From Liopterus haemorrhoidalis (taxonomy: Eukaryota > Arthropoda > Insecta > Coleoptera > Dytiscidae): a DNA stretch of 64,000 nt. Shown here in pieces: positions 44,468-53,765 of the stretch. The DNA lies in assembly GCA_963971575.1 (NCBI GenBank), contig OZ020611.1, positions 145,850,419 through 145,914,418 of the forward strand. Direction: 5' to 3'. The position numbers and the translations under genes were made by a program. Position 1 is the first letter of the stretch; each line of letters opens with the position of its first letter. The notes below the pieces were generated by a model, which did no database searches, was not told the DNA's origin, and worked only from the letters and a program-made list of their open reading frames with translations.

Positions 44468-45075
44468 TACCGACCGCCAACATACATAAGGGAGGTATTG
44501 TGATCATACCGATTTTGACATTTCGATATTTCGATGCATCTCCACGAATTGAGGTTCCCACATAACGTTTTGACTATTTTTAGCATGATGTCTGTCGGTC
44601 TGTCCGTCCGTCTGTCTGTCTGTCTGTGTACACGTGCATAGCAAATTCGGCTGAAAGGATTTTTATGAGACTTCATATTTAAGCTTCTGCCATCAATGGC
44701 ACGAGTTGATCAACTTTTGGTAAAAATCGGTTGACTAAAAATGGGACTTTACTCGTGTCGAATTTAAGATTTTTGCGAATATTTCGAAAAAAAGTTGCTA
44801 TAAAAGCAATAACTAACAACTTTTATTTAAGACATTTTTTGATAAAACTAAAAAAAATTCGATTTTTTTTTTCAATTTTTTAAAAAAATAAATGTTTTTA
44901 AAAAGTTTAAATTTTTTCATACTTATATGCAACGTTTCTATGGTCATGATAAATAATATCTCTGTTAGAAAATATTAGGCCAAGTTATTTCTACTCTGCT
45001 GCTAGAATGTATTTTATACAAGTACTTTTTGATGGCGGTCGGTTCTGTGGTGGCCACAGCTGATTTTTTTTTTGT
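44468..45075 (+). mobile_element. second GTCT-bearing family, copy 1
   Basis: Starts ACCGACCGCCAACATAC and ends TGGCGGTCGGT, an 11-bp inversion, followed by the hairpin CTGTGGTGGCCACAG and CTGA. Internal TTGTGATCATACCGATTTTG, GTCT/GTCC seed 44588-44626, TGTACACGTGCATA and AAAAGCAATAACTAACAACT. A 3' hairpin followed by CTRR is a Helitron hallmark, so a Helentron-associated origin is plausible. Confidence 0.6.
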
Positions 45076-45278
45076 TATCTCTTTTTGTTGTTTAGAAATG
45101 GGGCCCTTTTTTAGATCATCACTTATAGTTTCATATCTTCACTGTCTAATAAAATAAATTGAAAAATTGAATGTATTGACTTGGGGCGCCGCGGGATAAT
45201 TTTAATATATTAAGGGCGCCCGGAACGAAAAAGTTTGGGAACCACTGGTCTACTAATTTTAGAGCTGTGGATGTAGCC

Positions 45279-45995
45279 TAAAGCTGCGGTCCGAGCTCTT
45301 AAATTAGTTGACTGTTCCCTGTGCATTGTGGATAAGTTTAGTAAATAGTTTTAACGTTCAAGGCAGCGTTTATTGCAGAGGAAACTTGAGCGTTACGAAT
45401 AGTGTGACATCTGTGTGTCTTTAAACCAACTATGGATGCAATTCTGTGGCAAATCTATAAGCTACAGACGATCGTATCTAAGGAGTTGTTTTATGTGTTG
45501 TTATGGACAGTTTATTATAGATTTTGTCTGTAAGCTTACAGATTTGCCACAGAATTGCTACATAAGGCAGCTTCGTAAAATGTTTATTATTTATTATCAT
45601 TTTCCTCATTCTGCAGTCCTAGATTTTTACTAACTAAACCTAACCTAATTTAGGTAAATTAATTAATTACTATTCGTCTTTGTAATTTTGGGCGAGATTT
45701 GTTGAAATCGGCGCAATGACATTTTGTTAGGTTATGTAAAGGCATACAATGTAAACGTTCTCTACGATGTAGACTGCGATAGCCAAACTGTGTTTATAAG
45801 TCTGTGTCATTAAAACAACTCACTGACTATAAGTCTAGAGAACTATCAACAATCGGTAACGTATATCGTATTAAATTTAGAACTCTGAGCGGTTGCTCTC
45901 GTTATCATATGACAAAGTTGATAGTGACAATCAACAGTGCACAAATCATAATCTATAGTCGACTAATTTAAGAGCTCTGAACGTAGCTTTAAGCT
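45279..45995 (+). mobile_element. miniature element, family M, copy A
   Basis: Starts AAAGCTGCGGTCCGAGCTCT and ends TTTAAGAGCTCTGAACGTAG. Internal landmarks as in copy D. Contains a nested element at 45438-45558. Sits between copies C and B in the same orientation. Confidence 0.7.
45438..45558. mobile_element. 121-bp nested miniature element
   Basis: Inverted ends of about 28 bp (GCAATTCTGTGGCAAATCTA at the left, its mirror at the right). The same place in copy B (CCAACTACGGTGGCTTAG) lacks it, which defines the insertion. Confidence 0.75.
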
Positions 45996-46729
45996 TACTG
46001 ACTAAAGCTGCGTTCAGAGCTCTTTAAATTAGTTTACTCTGCACTGTACGTTATGCATATGCTTAATAGATTGTTTTAACGTTCGATGTAGCGTTTACAG
46101 CTCTTTTTGTTACGAATATTTCGACATATGTGTGTCTTTAATCCAACTACGGTGGCTTAGTAAAATGTTAGTTATCTATTATCGTTTTCATAATTCTGCT
46201 GTCCTAGATTTTTACTAACTAAACCTAACCTAATTGCCTAAATTGATCATATTTACTGTTTTTTTTAGGTTACGTCTTTGTTTTGAGCGATATTTGTTGT
46301 AATAAATTGGCGCGATGACATTTTCTTAGGTTATGTAAAAGCACACAATATGTAGGGTCTCTCCGATATAGACTAAGATAGCCAATGTGTTTATATGTCC
46401 GTCTCATCAATATAACTCATTATGTATACATAATATAAGCTATAGCTATAAGTTTAGAAAACTATCCACAATCGACAATCTACAACGTATTAAATTTAGA
46501 GATCTGAATAGTTGATTGCGTTACCGTATGACAAATTTGGTTAGTGACAATCAACAGAGCACAAGCTATAGCAAGAGTGTCCAACCTATGGCCCGCTGGA
46601 CAAATCCGGCCTGCAAGAAGATATCATCCGGCCCATGGACATTTTTTTAAAAGTTTGCTTACATAAAAATATCAATTTAAAATAATCAGAAAATCGCAAA
46701 ATAAAACACATCCGATTCTTAAAATTATA

Positions 46730-47761
46730 GGGCCATGTTCATAATCTTTTAGTAAATATTGCGATTAAGCGTTAGTTGTTAAAATATGCAAGTAGGATAC
46801 TATCGTTAGTAGTGTTCATAATCACAATACTAAGATATTTTAACTAATATCGCTGTAAATTTGACAACGTTGCTGTTGGCATTAGAAAGAGATGGACATA
46901 TGCACTGTTCAACATGTTAAAAGAGATGGAAGGCGTGTTACTAGCTTGTATTATCATACATTTTGGAAATAAATTTACCTGTACATTTAATGAATGGAAA
47001 CCTTTACGACATACATATGCATCATGATAAGGTCCACTTGGGTTTTTGATTTTTATGTGCGTCCCATCAATAGCACCAACTATATTAGGCATTTGAGCAA
47101 TGTCATAAAATTTTCGTTTTACAGTTTCTAGTTCTGCAGGAAATAATATAAATTGTGGTCGTTTTCTGGCTAAGGTAAAACTAACACATTTTATAATTCG
47201 CGAGACAGTTGGTCTGCTGACTCCATGTAAATCAGCTACAATAAGCATTGTTATGTTAAAAGAATTCTGAATAAAAACATAATGGTAACTAATTATATCT
47301 TGTTGATATGAACCTTTCGCAAAATAACGTAAAGCAATACATATTTGGAGTTCAGTAGAAATACTTCCACCATTTGAAGATACCGGTTTTATATCGTCAT
47401 GTAAGATTTCAATTAATGTTCGAACTCTGTCTTTTGAAAATCTATAATTTTTTTAAAAATCTTCTTCACTTAATATTTCCAATACATTTTTTCTTTTACT
47501 ATAAAATGTTCTTGGCAATTGTGCCCGTAATTCACGAATTTCAGGAACATCACGCAAAGTCAATCAGTATTATGAACACAATTGCTATTTTAATGTATTT
47601 AATACAGGCTCTCCGCACTTCTAAATCTGTACTACTAAATTACAATTTACTAAGCACTACTAACAATAATTCTGTATTATGAACACCCATTTTTAGTAAC
47701 GCTTAGTATACTTGTCTTAGTAGTGCTACTAAGATTTAGTAAAACATTATGAACATGGCCC
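46730..47761 (-). mobile_element. PIF/Harbinger element, internally deleted
   Basis: Terminal repeats GGGCCATGTTCATAAT at both ends (46730-46745; 47746-47761 inverted) with a further shared TTTTA.TAAAT and subterminal CTTAGTA motifs. It carries part of a HARBI1-like transposase. Target duplication not resolved. Confidence 0.8.
46850..47560 (-). pseudogene. HARBI1-like transposase, truncated
   Basis: The minus strand gives DRVRTLIEILHDDIKPVSSN, GGSISTELQICIALRYFAKG, SYQQ, then DLHGVSRPTVSRIIKCVSFT (helix-turn-helix), NIVGAIDGTHIKIKNPSGPY (first catalytic D) and YVCRKGFHSLNVQV. After LNVQ the sequence turns to unrelated residues and stops, so the second D and the E are deleted. Between SYQQ and DLHG there is an in-frame insertion of about 20 codons ending TTATTGTAG, and after LNVQ a GTAAATTTAT...ATACAAG; both may be introns. 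It is the DDE nuclease of PIF/Harbinger; the Myb-like partner ORF is absent. Confidence 0.8.
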
Positions 47762-47945
47762 ATTATTTTTATTAATAATATCATTATCATTATGAAGCTT
47801 GTTATAAAATCATGCGCCAAGAGCCCAGCTGAATTCAAGTTGTCCGGCCCACCATTTTTTTAATGTGGCCCGCTTCCGAAAAAGTTTGGACCCCTGAGCT
47901 ATAGTCTACAGTCTATTAATTTAAGAACTCTAAATGCAGCTTTAA

Positions 47946-48494
47946 CTCTGAGAATTAAATACACATTTATATAAACATATTTTTTATAATAATCGTCCCC
48001 ATCACAATCGCGTTCCAAAATATTGATCTTTCCTCCTGAATCACCCTGTATTGTATTCCCAAATTTCAATATTTTCAAATTATAAAAGTGAAGATAAGGG
48101 TAATGCAGATTTAATTAAATAATGGTTTAATAATGCATTGTAATTTTATTTCCTTGTGATGGAATTGGACCTTATCTATAATCTACCCTTATATAAATTA
48201 TAAGGGTCGATCGGCCGCGGTTCTACACTTCTATTGAGACATCGAGAATTTCAATGAATATTTGAAACTCCATTGAGAAATGTATACTGTAAATCACTGG
48301 AGATATCATATTTTCACTTTTGATTTATCGATTCAATACAAAATTTAGATAATGCACTGTCTACTAGGAAGGATGTTAGTTTCAGGATTGTTTCCATCTC
48401 TCCTTTGCCTTTTTAATAATTTTGCAAGATAAGATATCATGACAAGTCAAATTTGCGCAAGAAAAAACAAATAAACTAAACATTTGATTTGTAC
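47946..48494. other. no recognised feature
   Basis: AT-rich DNA with nothing recognised. Confidence 0.4.
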
Positions 48495-48496
48495 TA

Positions 48497-49094
48497 CCCT
48501 TTTCACACTAGATCTTTAAGATCGGATGTTAAAGTGAATGTATCTTTAAACGATAATGTGAAACCGTATGGCCTCGGTTAAATACAAGCGATGTTTAAGA
48601 CAGAGATCTGCGTCTTAAACTTCGTACGCATTGCCAACTTAATTTCTATTATAAGAAAATACTCCTTGAATTTGTGCTGTCAACATTTTATATTATCATA
48701 AACAAGAATACTGTATTATATCGACGTTATAAGAAGTTTATACTTATTGTTATAATAAAATTATTTATTTTAATAATGTGTTTAATAAAATACAGAGCTA
48801 CAATAATTGAGATAAAATGTATCGACTTACATGTTAATACAGGTGTAATATATTCTTTATTGTAGTGTCTTTATTGTAGAATGAAATGAAATATCCTTAA
48901 TTGTTTATAATAATTCAAAATGTGCGTCTGCGCAGACAGTTCAAAACTGGTAATTTCATGACGGTAACTTAAGGACAAAATTACTGTAGCTGATGACAGC
49001 ACCAGAGATTTAAACATCAAGTGTGAAAGCATACCGATCTTAAACATCGGTGAACTTTAAGTTCACTCGTCTTAAAGATCTAGTGTGAAAAGGG
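48497..49094. mobile_element. 598-bp element with TA duplication
   Basis: Inverted ends CCCTTTTCACACTAGATCTT then TAAGA, 25 bp or more, flanked by TA (48495-48496, 49095-49096). Subterminal GATGTTTAAGA/TCTTAAAC motifs are repeated in both orientations. Noncoding. The TA target suggests IS630-Tc1-mariner. Confidence 0.8.
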
Positions 49095-49311
49095 TATACG
49101 ATACTCGAATTCCATGGCTTTGGTGTTGTACTCTTGAAAATATGCTGCAATATTTGTTTCTTCTTCTTCTATGCCTTCTTTTTCTTTTTCTTTATAAAAT
49201 GATTTTTAAGCTTCTAGGTCATTAACATTACATATACATGTATTTGAGGTACAATTTAGAGTAAATTGTAGTCTATTTATTTAGAGTATTGTTATTACAA
49301 ATTTCCGTTTA
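49095..49311. other. possible LINE 3' UTR
   Basis: Short stretch before the LINE 3' end at 49312; may be its 3' UTR, but no coding remnant is visible. Confidence 0.3.
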
Positions 49312-49379
49312 AATGGGCGGCGTAGGCACAAATAGCTTTTGTTGCTGTGCGCCAAAAATTTTAACTAACTAACTAACTT
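49312..49379 (+). mobile_element. LINE 3'-end fragment with (AACT)n tail
   Basis: ATGGGCGGCGTAGGCACAAA and TGCTGTGCGCCAAAAATTTT, then AACTAACTAACTAACTTA. Same conserved 3' hairpin as 11230-11258. Confidence 0.7.
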
Positions 49380-49444
49380 ATTACAAATTTCAGTAAATTT
49401 GACAGTTTTATTTTTTAATACAGTACAGACGGATTATTAGGATT

Positions 49445-49680
49445 TTGTAGGCATGACCACCAAAAAAACCTTATTACATCACTCAGGTGTCTGTCTGTCT
49501 GTATGGTAGAAATTATATCCAAACGATTGAACATAGATAGGTGATATTTGGTATGTTTATATAACAGTTTGACTCACATATAGGAAAAAGTATGTAAATA
49601 TTAACAAATATTCCCACATATTTGACGAAAAAATTATTATTTTTTTTAAATTTTGAGTAGGGTGTCAAATTAAATTCCTT
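49445..49680 (+). mobile_element. (GTCT)n-family element, copy VII, truncated
   Basis: GTAGGCATGACCACCAAAAA, a 3-unit GTCT seed and TTGAGTAGGGTGTCAAATTA. It stops at a hAT-like end, CAGTGTTTCCCAATCTTTTA (49684), whose partner is not visible. Confidence 0.6.
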
Positions 49681-49795
49681 AATGCAGTGTTTCCCAATCT
49701 TTTACTCTCGTGGCACATTTTCCAAAGAAGAAAAATTTCATAGTCATAGAAGTCAAAATAGTCATAGAAGAAGACATTTGTAACGCTACTTTTTT

Positions 49796-50490
49796 ACCGA
49801 CCGCCAACATACAGAGTGATTATTTAATGACGAGACGACGTCACCGAATTTTACGTGCCTCCTAGCAGAAATACTGGTGAATACTATGACTATAATAACC
49901 TTGAAGAGATATAATAACCTTGATGCGCATGCGCGCATAATCGCCTGCTACGATGTGTATGAAACGGCAAATTATTAAAACTTCCAGTGACGTCGTCTCG
50001 CCATTAAATAATCACTCCGTATATAAGAGCGGTATTGTGATCATACCGATTTTGACATTTCGAAATTTCGATGGATCTCTACGAATTGAGGTCCCTATTT
50101 TTAGCATGATGTCTGTCGGTCTGTGTGTCTGTCTGTTTGTCTGTCTGTCTGTTTCTCTGTCTGTCTGTTGGTCTGTCTGTTGGTCCGTGTACACGTGCAT
50201 AACAAAATCAACTAAAAGGATTTTTATGAAACTTTATATTTAAGCTTTTGTCACCAATGGCACGAGTTGATCAATCGGTTAACTAGAAATGGGAGTTTAC
50301 TCGTGTCGGTTTTAAGATTTTTGCAAATATTTCACAACAGAGAAATATTTCGAAAAAATGTATTTAACAAAAGTTGTTATAAAAGCAATAACTAACAACT
50401 TTTAATTAAGACATTTTTTGATAAAGCAGCATAAATTAAACAAGTACTTTGTAATGGCGGTCGGTCCTGTGGTGGCCACAGGTGATGTTT
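49796..50490 (+). mobile_element. second GTCT-bearing family, copy 2
   Basis: ACCGACCGCCAACATAC to TGGCGGTCGGT followed by CTGTGGTGGCCACAG, as in copy 1. GTCT seed 50111-50185. Interrupted by the element at 49812-50019. Confidence 0.65.
49812..50019. mobile_element. 208-bp miniature element, TA target
   Basis: Left CAGAGTGATTATTTAATG, right (reverse complement) CGGAGTGATTATTTAATG, both continuing CGAGACGACGTCAC. Flanked by TA. The empty site is visible in the homologous copy at 44468 (CCAACATACATAAG). Confidence 0.85.
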
Positions 50491-50858
50491 ATTTTCAGTA
50501 TAATTGCTATATATTATGTGTCTGCTTGGCATTTGTCTCACTGTTACCTGTGACTGTGGAACAGACATACACTATAGGAGCCCCACTGAGACGGGGCGTC
50601 TCAGTGAATTTGACCCATCAAAAATAGTTTTTCAAAGATAATATTTATATTATAAGGGATATGTATGGGCATCAATTCAGTTATATAACGATGTAGGAAC
50701 TGTTTATTAATATTTGACAAAAAAATTAAATCTCTACAAAAGAAACCCAGAGATGTAGTTAGTACTATCAGACAATGAACAGAGAGAAATAGTTTCTTCT
50801 CTCATATACATTTTTGCTGTTAAGTAAAGGATACATGAGATATTTCAACATTATAAGT

Positions 50859-52275
50859 ATAGTTTGTATCACGATAAGCTGAAGTGACTATCTACTTATG
50901 GTCCTAAACACAGTGGGTGGTAATTACAAATAACTCTAATCCCTTGTTTGTTCCCATTAACTAGCCAGAGATGTATCAGGTATAAATTACATTACACCAT
51001 GTAATGACACAATTGTAACAAGAAATAAACATAAGATATCATCAAAATAAACTTTATTTTTATTATAAATACAATTAATTTATAGAACTTATAATTAAAT
51101 TTAAAACATTACAATTAGTATTTAAAACATTACAATAAAATAAATTTTAAATTAAATAATGTTTAAGGTAAAAAAAAAAAATCTTACAAGTCCAAATCAT
51201 TCTCTTAATCAGTCTCTAAATTAATGATTATAGTACGTTCTATTTGAATATAACTGTCCTGAGTTTTAATAACATGATTTACACAATTTTTCCAACTATC
51301 TACAGGGATATTTTCCACTTCTTTTTTTATAAGTTCTATCACAGTGCCGTTTAAAGTGGGAGAAACATTATTCCGTTTTATTCTCGCCTTTAACTGACTC
51401 CACATTTGTTCAATAGGATTGAATATACAATAATACGGAGGTAGTCGTAAAACTGTGTGTCCTTTGCATTGAGCAATATTATCGCAAAAATATTCTTTAG
51501 AAAAACTATAACTTTTTAATAATTTAATTAAACAATTTTTTTTATAACTTTCTTGAAAGTAAATATCATTTTTATATAAAAAGTCTTGGATTTCCTTCTT
51601 ACTGTTTGCACTATTCGGTACTTTATTTAGTTGCCGACTATGGTAACTTGCATTGTCCATAACAATAACACTGTTAGCCGGTATATTCGGGAGTAATTTA
51701 TTTTCGAACCAGTTTTCGAACATTTCCGCCGTGGTGTCGTCATGGTAGTCGAGTCTAGAATCTTTGATATTTTTCGCAGAAAGCAAGAGTGCATTCGGTA
51801 TCCATCCAGTTTCAGAACCTGTATGAAGTATCGTAATACGTTTACCTTTATTAGACGGTGCTCTTGTTTGACATTTATTTGACGTATCCACCCATCCTTT
51901 TGAGTTTGTTTCGTACGATATGACTGATTCAGAGAATGATTTGGACTTGTAAGATTTTTTTTTAATTTTAAACATTATTTAATTTAAAATTTATTTTATT
52001 GTAATGTTTTAAATACTAATTGTAATGTTTTAAATTGAATTATAAGTTCTATAAATTAATTGTATTTATAATAAAAATAAAGTTTATTTTGATGATGTCT
52101 TATGTTTATTTCTTGTTACAATTGTGTCATTACATGGTGTAATGTAATTTATACCTGATACATCTCTGGCTAGTTTATGGGTACAAACAAGGGATTAGAG
52201 TTATTTGTAATTACCACCCACTGTGTTTAGGACCATAAGTAGGTAGTCACTTCAACTTATCGTGAAACAAACTAT
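50859..52275 (-). mobile_element. foldback element with ~347-bp terminal inverted repeats
   Basis: Left arm 50859-51206, right arm 51926-52275, nearly identical in inverted orientation throughout (for example TGGTCCTAAACACAGTGGGT and ATTACACCATGTAATGACAC). The arms end inside the ORF between them. The short middle of about 720 bp holds the catalytic domain of an IS630-Tc1-mariner transposase. Confidence 0.85.
51205..51975 (-). CDS. DDE transposase, IS630-Tc1-mariner type, N-terminally chimeric
   Basis: 256 residues from an ATG at 51975. Residues 1-17 (MFKIKKKSYKSKSFSES) are encoded inside the right terminal repeat; the transposase proper starts at about SYETNSKGWVDTSNKC. It then has GKRITILHTGSETGWIPNAL, VIVMDNASYHSRQ (second catalytic D) and VLRLPPYYCIFNPIEQMW (catalytic E). 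About 81 residues separate D and E. The first catalytic D (normally in LDETW just before the GW..) and the whole DNA-binding half are missing, so the protein should be catalytically dead despite an open frame. It may be expressed from the terminal repeat. Closest family: insect proteins with MDNASYHS and LPPYHCELNPIE.W. Confidence 0.75.
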   Translation of the reverse strand: MFKIKKKSYKSKSFSESVISYETNSKGWVDTSNKCQTRAPSNKGKRITILHTGSETGWIPNALLLSAKNIKDSRLDYHDDTTAEMFENWFENKLLPNIPANSVIVMDNASYHSRQLNKVPNSANSKKEIQDFLYKNDIYFQESYKKNCLIKLLKSYSFSKEYFCDNIAQCKGHTVLRLPPYYCIFNPIEQMWSQLKARIKRNNVSPTLNGTVIELIKKEVENIPVDSWKNCVNHVIKTQDSYIQIERTIIINLETD

Positions 52276-52628
52276 AACAACCTTAAATAATATTTTTGTT
52301 GAAAACTGCTTTGAAGAGAAAACATTTTTTTTCCTCATATACATTTTTGATGTAAAGTAAATAAGTCAGATATTTCAATATTTAATACAATATTTTAGAA
52401 TATATTATATTTTAGAATAAATATTTTAGTGAAATACTTTTAACGTGAAGTACTGTTATAAAATAAAAAACATTTATCTTAAATTATATTTACTTTATTT
52501 TAACATAAATTTTCATGATTTAAATAGTTGGTCCTTCACTGAGACGGGGCTCGTATATGCAATCCTTATTTTGTGAAAAATGAGAAAAAAATTCACATAT
52601 AGGAAATTACCTATATAATAATCTATAT

Positions 52629-53160
52629 CAGCGGTTCTTAAACTGTGGTCCGCGGACCCCTGGGGGTCCGCGTAGCCATTACCCGGGGTCCGCTAAACAA
52701 TTTTGACATTAACTTTACATCCCCCAAGTTTTTGATTTTATTCAAATAACTCATTTAATTAAAACCAGACGTGGTCAAGACTTTTTTTGTTTGTTGTTAC
52801 CTAACTATTTATTGACATAACTATACAATAATTATTATTCAACTGCAAATTATTTACAGAAAACATATTATAATTTGTAACTTTTTTAATTCATTTTACT
52901 ACTATTTTTATTTCTTTTATGTTTTTTATTCCATATACTAATAAAAATGTTCATCTCTATAAATGCCCAAGACCATTTATTAAAATAACCAGCGATACAT
53001 TTTTACCAATATTTATTATAACGTAGTGCCTATGAGATTATTGAGCCAGAAATTAAGTCTCAAGAACGACGTAAAATGCCTAGGGTTGGGATGGGGTCAG
53101 CAAAAAAAAAAATGTTTTTTAAGAGGGGGTCCTCGGACTACATAAGTTTAAGAACCCCTG
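52629..53160. mobile_element. hAT miniature element, 532 bp
   Basis: Perfect 8-bp duplication ATCTATAT (52621-52628, 53161-53168). Ends CAGCGGTTCTTAAACTGTGG and, reverse-complemented, CAGGGGTTCTTAAACTTATG; subterminal GTCCGCGGACCCC and GGGGTCC. Noncoding. Confidence 0.9.
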
Positions 53161-53168
53161 ATCTATAT

Positions 53169-53660
53169 GAACTGTACAACTTAAATTATTTAATTAATTA
53201 TATTTTATATGCCTAAAATTAAATTAATTAATTATCTAACTGTATAAAAATCACACATTTTTCAAAAACCTGAATTATTAAATGGAAATTTATATTTAAC
53301 GAATATTGATTAAATTAATATTTATTTCAAGTTCAAAATATAAATGTAGCCTTTTTATCTATCCATAGTTAACTAGTTCTGGCAAAATCATGTTTATGCA
53401 ATGTTTTGAATGTTACGGCAATGTCTGGCTGTTACCCACGTGGTTGTAAAATTAAAACATCAATACAACACCTCCAATTTTATTTCAGTTATTTTATTGC
53501 ACCAAAAGTTCGAGAGGAGTATCTCACAATAGATATAAAAGTAAAAAATAATACAAAACTAGGTACTGAACAGTACTAGGTATGTAAAAATTCCGGCATA
53601 GCAGTGTCGGGGACCAATCCGCTACGTAAAATACGTCAGCGTCGTTTTGTGACAATATCG
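53169..53660. other. no recognised feature
   Basis: AT-rich DNA with nothing recognised. Confidence 0.4.
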
Positions 53661-53711
53661 TTTTTAGGTTTTGTAGGTATGACCAAAAAACCCTTATACC
53701 GTCATTTTGTC

Positions 53712-53765
<54 letters not shown>

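Larger units (their letters stand above)
43327..45247. mobile_element. hAT miniature element carrying two nested elements
   Basis: Perfect 8-bp duplication GTCTACTA (43319-43326, 45248-45255). Ends CAGCGTTTCCCAAACTGTG and, reverse-complemented, CAGTGGTTCCCAAACTTTTT; subterminal GCGCCGCGGCGCC and GGCGCCGCGG. Only about 310 bp are hAT; the middle is filled by two (GTCT)n elements. No transposase. Confidence 0.85.
43020..45280 (+). mobile_element. miniature element, family M, copy C (interrupted)
   Basis: Left part 43020-43326 (AACGAATGTGACATCTATG, CAAGGTATGTTTATATGTTTG), right end 45248-45280 (GTCTACTAATTTTAGAGCTG). Split by the hAT at 43327-45247. Left terminus eroded. Followed head to tail by copy A. 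Confidence 0.65.
46572..47896. mobile_element. hAT miniature element carrying a Harbinger
   Basis: Perfect 8-bp duplication AGCTATAG (46564-46571, 47897-47904). Ends CAAGAGTGTCCAACCTATGG and, reverse-complemented, CAGGGGTCCAAACTTTTTCG, with subterminal GGCCCGC at both. About 290 bp of hAT remain around the Harbinger. Confidence 0.8.
46006..47945 (+). mobile_element. miniature element, family M, copy B (interrupted)
   Basis: TAAAGCTGCGTTCAGAGCTC at the left and TTTAAGAACTCTAAATGCAG at the right. Split by the hAT at 46572-47896; without it copy B is about 610 bp. Confidence 0.7.
50575..52558. repeat. possible outer element around the foldback
   Basis: GAGCCCC...GTCTCAGTGAA at 50577-50612 and its inversion TTCACTGAGACGGGGCTC at 52530-52547 could be the ends of an older element into which 50859-52275 inserted. 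The left copy also forms the hairpin CACTGAGACG/CGTCTCAGTG. No target duplication seen. Confidence 0.4.
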
